A stretch of DNA of 64,000 bases from an uncultured Clostridia bacterium (GTDB lineage Bacteria; Bacillota; Clostridia; Monoglobales; Monoglobaceae): NCBI GenBank assembly GCA_910580105.1, contig CAJTWN010000002.1:1-64000 (forward strand). Direction: 5' to 3'. Below are positions 60,226-64,000 of the stretch, piece after piece. The notes beneath the pieces were generated by a model that saw only the letters and a list, made by a program, of their open reading frames with translations, did not search any database and was not told the origin of the DNA. Made by a program: the position numbers and the translations under genes. Position 1 is the stretch's first letter. Each line of letters begins with the position of its first letter.

Positions 60226-60314
60226 TTTGTGGTCATTCGTTCAAAAATCCCCCCACCTACGCCCATGCCTGACAGACAAAAGGATGTGTTTTTGACCCAA
60301 TCAAACCATAAAAA

Positions 60315-60345
60315 AAGCAAACGGTCCAAAACCGCTTGCTTTTTA
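60315..60345 (-). terminator. tsaD operon terminator
   Basis: AGCAAACGGT/ACCGCTTGCT stem (one mismatch), 5-base loop, with A and T runs on both sides. Confidence 0.7.
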
Positions 60346-60363
60346 CTTTTATAAAGACTAAAT

Positions 60364-61365
60364 TTATAAAGACAGGTTTGCCACCGCATTGAGGGACATG
60401 TCCGCCATTTCGCCGTTCTGCCAGGCATAATATGCCGCACAGCCGATCATAGCCGCATTGTCGGTGCAATAAGCCAACCGCGGACAGGAAAATTCCATCC
60501 CTGCCGCCTTCGCCTTTTCCTCCACCCGCTTTCTAAGGGGCAGATTCGCCGCCACACCGCCGGCCAGGGCAATCCGGGACACGCCATACTTTCCGGCGCA
60601 GTCCAAAAGATGGGAAGACAGAACATCCACCACCGCCTCCTGAAAAGAGGCGGCCACATCTTCGCGGCAGATTTGTTCCCCCTTCTGCTCGGCATTATGG
60701 ATATAATTCAGCACCGCCGTCTTTACGCCGCTGAAGCTGAAATCAAAACCGTCCACGCCCATATTGACCCGCGGGAACCTTATCGCCGCAGGATTCCCAT
60801 GCTCCGCCGCCTTCTGAATTGCCGGACCGCCGGGATAACCATACCCCAGCACGCGTGAAACCTTATCAAAGGCTTCACCTGCCGCATCGTCACAGGTACG
60901 GGCCAACGCTTCGTATGCAAAATAGGACTTGACATAGACAATATGACTGTGGCCGCCGGAGGCAACCAAACAGATAAAGGGCGGCTTGAATTCCGGGTTT
61001 TCCAGATAATTGGCACAGATATGCCCCTTGATATGATGTACGGGAATCAACGGCTTTTTCAGCCCATAGGCAAGCCCCTTCGCCGTGGAAACTCCCACCA
61101 GCAAAGCGCCCACCAGTCCCGGACCATAGGTCACAGCAACTGCGTCCACATCCGAAAGGCAAATTCCCGCATCTGCCACGGCCTTGTCTACCACCGCACT
61201 GATGTTTTCAATATGCCGCCGGGACGCCACCTCCGGCACAACGCCGCCGAAGAGCTTGTGCAGTTCAATCTGTGTATTGATCACATTCGATTCCACCGTC
61301 ACCCCATCCCGAACAACCGCCGCCGCCGTCTCGTCACACGAACTTTCAATCGCCAATATCCGCAT
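60364..61365 (-). CDS. tsaD: tRNA t6A threonylcarbamoyltransferase
   Basis: 333-aa ASKHA-fold enzyme that moves the threonylcarbamoyl group onto A37 of ANN-reading tRNAs. Signatures: LAIESSCDETAAAVV, the metal-binding HHIKGHICANYLE, CLVASGGHSHIVYV, GEAFDKVSRVLGYGYPGGP and LAGGVAANLPLRKRV. Length is normal. It starts directly after the rimI stop. Partners tsaB and tsaE are not in this window, while tsaC is two genes upstream. Confidence 0.94.
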   Translation of the reverse strand: MRILAIESSCDETAAAVVRDGVTVESNVINTQIELHKLFGGVVPEVASRRHIENISAVVDKAVADAGICLSDVDAVAVTYGPGLVGALLVGVSTAKGLAYGLKKPLIPVHHIKGHICANYLENPEFKPPFICLVASGGHSHIVYVKSYFAYEALARTCDDAAGEAFDKVSRVLGYGYPGGPAIQKAAEHGNPAAIRFPRVNMGVDGFDFSFSGVKTAVLNYIHNAEQKGEQICREDVAASFQEAVVDVLSSHLLDCAGKYGVSRIALAGGVAANLPLRKRVEEKAKAAGMEFSCPRLAYCTDNAAMIGCAAYYAWQNGEMADMSLNAVANLSL

Positions 61366-61824
61366 CTATTCCCCACCATCCTTTATATACATTTTTGTCA
61401 TAATCACCGCATCTTCCCGATCCTGATAATAGCCCTTTCTCCGTCCCAGCGCAGTAAAGCCCAAAGCGGCATAAAGCGCCTGGGCAGAATGGTTTGAGGC
61501 ACGAACCTCCAGTGTAATTCCTTCCATTCCCTGTTCTTCGGCTATTTTCATCAACAGGGTAAGCATCTGCCGGGCCATCCCCAGCCGCCGCCAGTCTGGA
61601 TGGACGGCAACATTGGTGATATTGGCCATATCCACCATCAGCCACATCCCGGCATAGCCGACCACCCTATTGGTATCTTCTTCCACCGCAACCAGATAAA
61701 CCGCCGCGCGGTTCTCAAGTTCCGCAGCAAAGGCAGAACGGCTCCACGGATCATGAAAACAGAGGTTCTCCACCGCTGTCATCCCATCCAGATGCTCCGG
61801 CCGCAGCAATGTAAAAGTTATCAT
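61366..61824 (-). CDS. rimI: Ribosomal-protein S18 alanine N-acetyltransferase
   Basis: 152-aa GNAT protein. FTLLRPEHLDGMTAVENLCF is the usual RimI start, AVHPDWRRLGMARQMLTLLM the acetyl-CoA loop, and LEVRASNHSAQALYAALGF the substrate part. RimI acetylates the N-terminal Ala of S18 and often sits beside tsaB/tsaD. The ATG at 61824 overlaps the upstream stop by 4 bp (ATGA), with GGAG upstream. Confidence 0.9.
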   Translation of the reverse strand: MITFTLLRPEHLDGMTAVENLCFHDPWSRSAFAAELENRAAVYLVAVEEDTNRVVGYAGMWLMVDMANITNVAVHPDWRRLGMARQMLTLLMKIAEEQGMEGITLEVRASNHSAQALYAALGFTALGRRKGYYQDREDAVIMTKMYIKDGGE

Positions 61825-63377
61825 CTGATTTTCTCCAACACCTTCCCCACAAGCTGTGCCAGCCGGTCGCGGCACACCCGATAGGTTGCCAGATCGCCGC
61901 CGAAGGGATCCGGTATTTCTCCTGCTTCCCCTGCATAAGCCGCAAGTGTTTCTACTTTACAAGCCATATCCGGCGCCGCCTGACAAATCATCCGTTTATG
62001 CTGGTCCGTCATGGTCAGTACCAAATCTGCTTCCTCCACCAATTCCATCGTCAGCTGTCTGGAAACATGTCTGCCGGCATCTATCCCGGCTTCTTTCAAA
62101 GCTTGCGCCGCCTGAACAGAAATCGGAGATGCCCCCGCATACAGCCCCGCAGAAGAAGCCTCTGCCAAAATGCCCTTCTCTTCTGCTTTTTGCCGGAACA
62201 GATATTCTGCCATGGGACTCCGGCAGGTGTTGCCCGTACAGACAAACAGTACCTTTTTGATACGTTCCTGTCCGCCGGCCGGCGCTTCGTATTTTTCCGC
62301 CGTAACTTCTGCGCCTTCCTCCTTCGTTTGATCAGCAAAGGGCGGCACAGACACAGTCTGCAAATCCAGAATCCGCTCCGCCGCCGCCCGATAAAGGCGG
62401 TTGCGCACCGCAAGCCACATTCCGCTTTCAGGAATTTCCGGCGCATATACAACTGCCACCCCTGCGGCATCCATTTCCCGAAGGGCGGAAAACAGACGGT
62501 GAGCCGCCTCGGACGGATTCCGCTGTCCGCCGAGGGAAAGCACAAACAAACCAGGAATCCGGACAAAGACCTCTGCAAATTCATCAAAGACCAGCATCCC
62601 GATCTTCCGCTGTCCGGCGGCGGCCTTGACAAAGGCCGCCGCCGCATCCAAAGACCCCTTCAAAATATAAACATCTGCCTTGGGTGCATAGTGTTTATAT
62701 TTAAGTCCGGGAGATTTTGGCACCTCGCCGTCCCGGACAGCAGTCGCAACTTCCACTTCACCCAAAATCTTTTTCAGCTGTTCCAGGGTGACAGCACCCG
62801 GACGCAGAAGAACCGGCACCTCTCCGCTCAAATCCAGCACGGTGGATTCGACCCCCACCGGGGCATCCGTTCCCTTGACAATGGCATCCACCCGGCCCAG
62901 CATATCCTCCTGCACATGCCGGAAGGTGGTGGGACTTGGCTTGCCCGAAAGGTTGGCGCTGGGCGCCGCAACGGGCACCCCTGCCTCTGCAATCAGCTGC
63001 CGGGCTGTCACATCCGCCGGACAGCGAACAGCCACGGTATCCAGTCCGCCCGTCACGGACTTTGGCACCTCTTCCGCCTTCGGAAAAATCAGCGTCAGCG
63101 GCCCCGGCCAAAAGGTATCCATCAGCTCCCGTGCCCCTGCCGGAATTTCCGCCGCAAGGGTCTTCAGCATCTTTACATCAGCAATATGAACAATCAGGGG
63201 GTTGTCCGACGGACGTCCCTTTGCCGCATATATTTTTTTCACCGCACACTCATCGAAGGCATTCGCCCCCAGACCATAGACGGTCTCTGTCGGAAAGGCC
63301 ACCGTCCCCCCCATGCGGAGAAGGCGCCCGCCTTCCGCCAAATCCGCCGCATCTGCCGAAAGTATCTTTGTTTCCAT
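61821..63377 (-). CDS. tsaC: Fusion of threonylcarbamoyl-AMP synthase and low-molecular-weight protein phosphatase
   Basis: 518-aa two-enzyme protein. Residues about 1-200 are the YrdC/TsaC domain, which makes threonylcarbamoyl-AMP for t6A (FPTETVYGLGANAF, IYAAKGRPSDNPLIVHI, WPGPLTLIF, SANLSGKPSPTT). Residues about 225-340 are the Sua5 domain. A linker (341-371) leads to a low-molecular-weight phosphatase (373-518): catalytic loop VCTGNTCRSPM with Cys380 and Arg386, and the general-acid Asp in IPDPFGGD. In related bacteria the phosphatase (YwlE, a protein-arginine phosphatase in Bacillus) is usually a separate neighbouring gene. The ATG at 63377 follows AGGTGAGAAG. All key residues of both halves are intact. 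Confidence 0.92.
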   Translation of the reverse strand: METKILSADAADLAEGGRLLRMGGTVAFPTETVYGLGANAFDECAVKKIYAAKGRPSDNPLIVHIADVKMLKTLAAEIPAGARELMDTFWPGPLTLIFPKAEEVPKSVTGGLDTVAVRCPADVTARQLIAEAGVPVAAPSANLSGKPSPTTFRHVQEDMLGRVDAIVKGTDAPVGVESTVLDLSGEVPVLLRPGAVTLEQLKKILGEVEVATAVRDGEVPKSPGLKYKHYAPKADVYILKGSLDAAAAFVKAAAGQRKIGMLVFDEFAEVFVRIPGLFVLSLGGQRNPSEAAHRLFSALREMDAAGVAVVYAPEIPESGMWLAVRNRLYRAAAERILDLQTVSVPPFADQTKEEGAEVTAEKYEAPAGGQERIKKVLFVCTGNTCRSPMAEYLFRQKAEEKGILAEASSAGLYAGASPISVQAAQALKEAGIDAGRHVSRQLTMELVEEADLVLTMTDQHKRMICQAAPDMACKVETLAAYAGEAGEIPDPFGGDLATYRVCRDRLAQLVGKVLEKIR

Positions 63378-63401
63378 CTTCTCACCTGCTTTAACCTGCA
63401 T

Positions 63402-63900
63402 TTCACCTTATGAGTTCCGCCAACTGCTGTAAAGCAGCCAACACTGTCACTTTAACAACCATTTCATCATCGTAAGATAATTTTCCTTATCCATACCGCC
63501 ATTCATTACAATCCAAGGCGGTAGAATGCCCGTCTCTATCTGCGCCGCCGTCCAGTGCAGATATGTTAAAACTGCTATGTTTTGTCCCGGCGACTATAAC
63601 CATCTTTATCCGTACAAACAGCCATCATAACCATCCATGCATAAGCGTCTGCAACGCACAGGACGGTATGCCGGGCCGGCCAAGCTTCCGTTGCATAAAT
63701 CTTCTTTATCTATCCCGCCGTCCAGCGCAAATGCGTTAAAAACTGCTATGTTTTGTCCTGCTGCCTGCTCCAATTGTTGTAAAGCAGCCAGCATTGTCAG
63801 CCCAATATCCATTTCAGCACTGTAAAATCACATTCTTATCCATGCAGCCGTAAAAATGAAAGGAAGCCCGCCGCCAAAAATAGCGGGGACATCTCCATTT
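63402..63900. other. Gene-free region with imperfect repeats
   Basis: About 500 bp upstream of the t6A operon. Two kinds of segment appear twice each: CTGTAAAGCAGCCAACACTGTC (63427 region, given in part) with TTGTAAAGCAGCCAGCATTGTC (63776 region), and GCCGTCCAGTGCAGATATG (63547) with GCCGTCCAGCGCAAATGCG (63718), the latter pair followed by TTAAAA...CTGCTATGTTTTGTCC. No credible gene. Confidence 0.55.
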
Positions 63901-63940
63901 CTCTATGATCTTAAGCGGATATTTTCACTACCGCGCCACA

Positions 63941-63967
63941 ATCTGTAAAGTCAAAAACTTTACAGAT
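63941..63967. terminator. Hairpin at the end of the last partial gene
   Basis: ATCTGTAAAG/CTTTACAGAT, 10-bp perfect stem with a 7-base loop, covering the possible stop codon at 63960-63962. No long T run. Confidence 0.5.
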
Positions 63968-64000
63968 TATCCGCCTGCGCTTTCAGCTTTTCGCTCTGGT
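63960..64000 (-). CDS. Possible C-terminal end of a gene cut by the window edge
   Basis: The minus strand reads QSEKLKAQADNL and stop, a plausible helical protein end, with a hairpin at the stop. Too short to identify. Confidence 0.3.
   Translation of the reverse strand, partial: QSEKLKAQADNL

Larger units (their letters stand above)
59615..60363. other. Gene-free region filled by a degenerate minisatellite
   Basis: About 750 bp between eno and tsaD. Long plus-strand frames here are low-complexity (Pro/Leu/Phe/Ser) and come from the repeat. The eno promoter must lie near 59620-59720. Confidence 0.6.

Noticed and set aside
59615..60354. Plus-strand frames of 188-226 codons in the eno-tsaD gap
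   Set aside because: Low-complexity translations made by the degenerate minisatellite, in three frames at once, with no start site support.
1..64000. tRNA or rRNA genes
   Set aside because: No cloverleaf-forming or rRNA-like sequence was recognised on reading; a tRNA search program would settle it.

Overview
The window comes from the chromosome of an anaerobic, spore-former-type member of the Clostridia. Supporting this are a BofA-like sporulation protein, a SigH-type sigma factor, PerR with a rubredoxin-tailed rubrerythrin, a pta-ackA acetate pathway, a dockerin-bearing secreted peptidase and an SLH-anchored surface protein. Genus cannot be fixed from the sequence; a gut or fibre-degrading Oscillospirales/Monoglobales-type organism would fit. 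No rRNA, tRNA or CRISPR array was recognised.

Layout. 0-11.6 kb: a nucleotidyltransferase, a two-component system, rhamnulose-1-phosphate aldolase with a divergent DeoR regulator, perR-rubrerythrin, a BofA-like gene, yqhQ-prmC and a MATE exporter. 11,662-20,743: a 9.1-kb integrative mobilizable element (MobC, relaxase, small DNA-binding proteins, TnpW-like protein, large serine recombinase). Its ends can be placed to the base: it split a hairpin terminator between the MATE gene and a DUF4097 gene and left a 7-bp core repeat, AAAGGCT. Its cargo is an AT-rich three-gene operon (unknown protein, four-helix membrane protein, 37-kDa nucleoid-associated-type protein) preceded by a sigma-like/zinc-finger pair. 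This is the best candidate for an undescribed system, probably phage defence.

20.7-28.6 kb: a PadR-DUF1700-DUF4097 envelope operon, dusB, proB with a long leader, a HAD phosphatase, and ygiQ overlapping folD. 28.6-39.1 kb: a glycan-use locus (alginate-lyase-family lyase, GH88 unsaturated glucuronyl hydrolase, divergent AraC regulator, large secreted esterase), then a C1 peptidase with two dockerins. Four copies of a three-hairpin repeat lie around it.

40-47.3 kb: a collinear minus-strand run of sigH, a DUF4430-SLH surface protein, a response regulator/kinase pair and a MacB/FtsX-type ABC exporter with a terminator hairpin just before its first gene. 47.3-52.8 kb: a 99-bp minisatellite, ackA, pta, and divergent tmcAL and an ATPase. 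52.9-56.5 kb: small DNA-binding proteins, a 7-bp repeat tract next to a ribosome binding site, and a REP array built from internally deleted copies of the adjacent RAYT transposase gene. 56.6-64 kb: a LysM-CAP protein, MTA/SAH nucleosidase, enolase, a second minisatellite, and the t6A operon tsaC(fused to a low-molecular-weight phosphatase)-rimI-tsaD.

The genome is unusually rich in intergenic repeats (REPs, three-hairpin elements, at least two minisatellites and a heptanucleotide tract), most of them in gaps between housekeeping genes.
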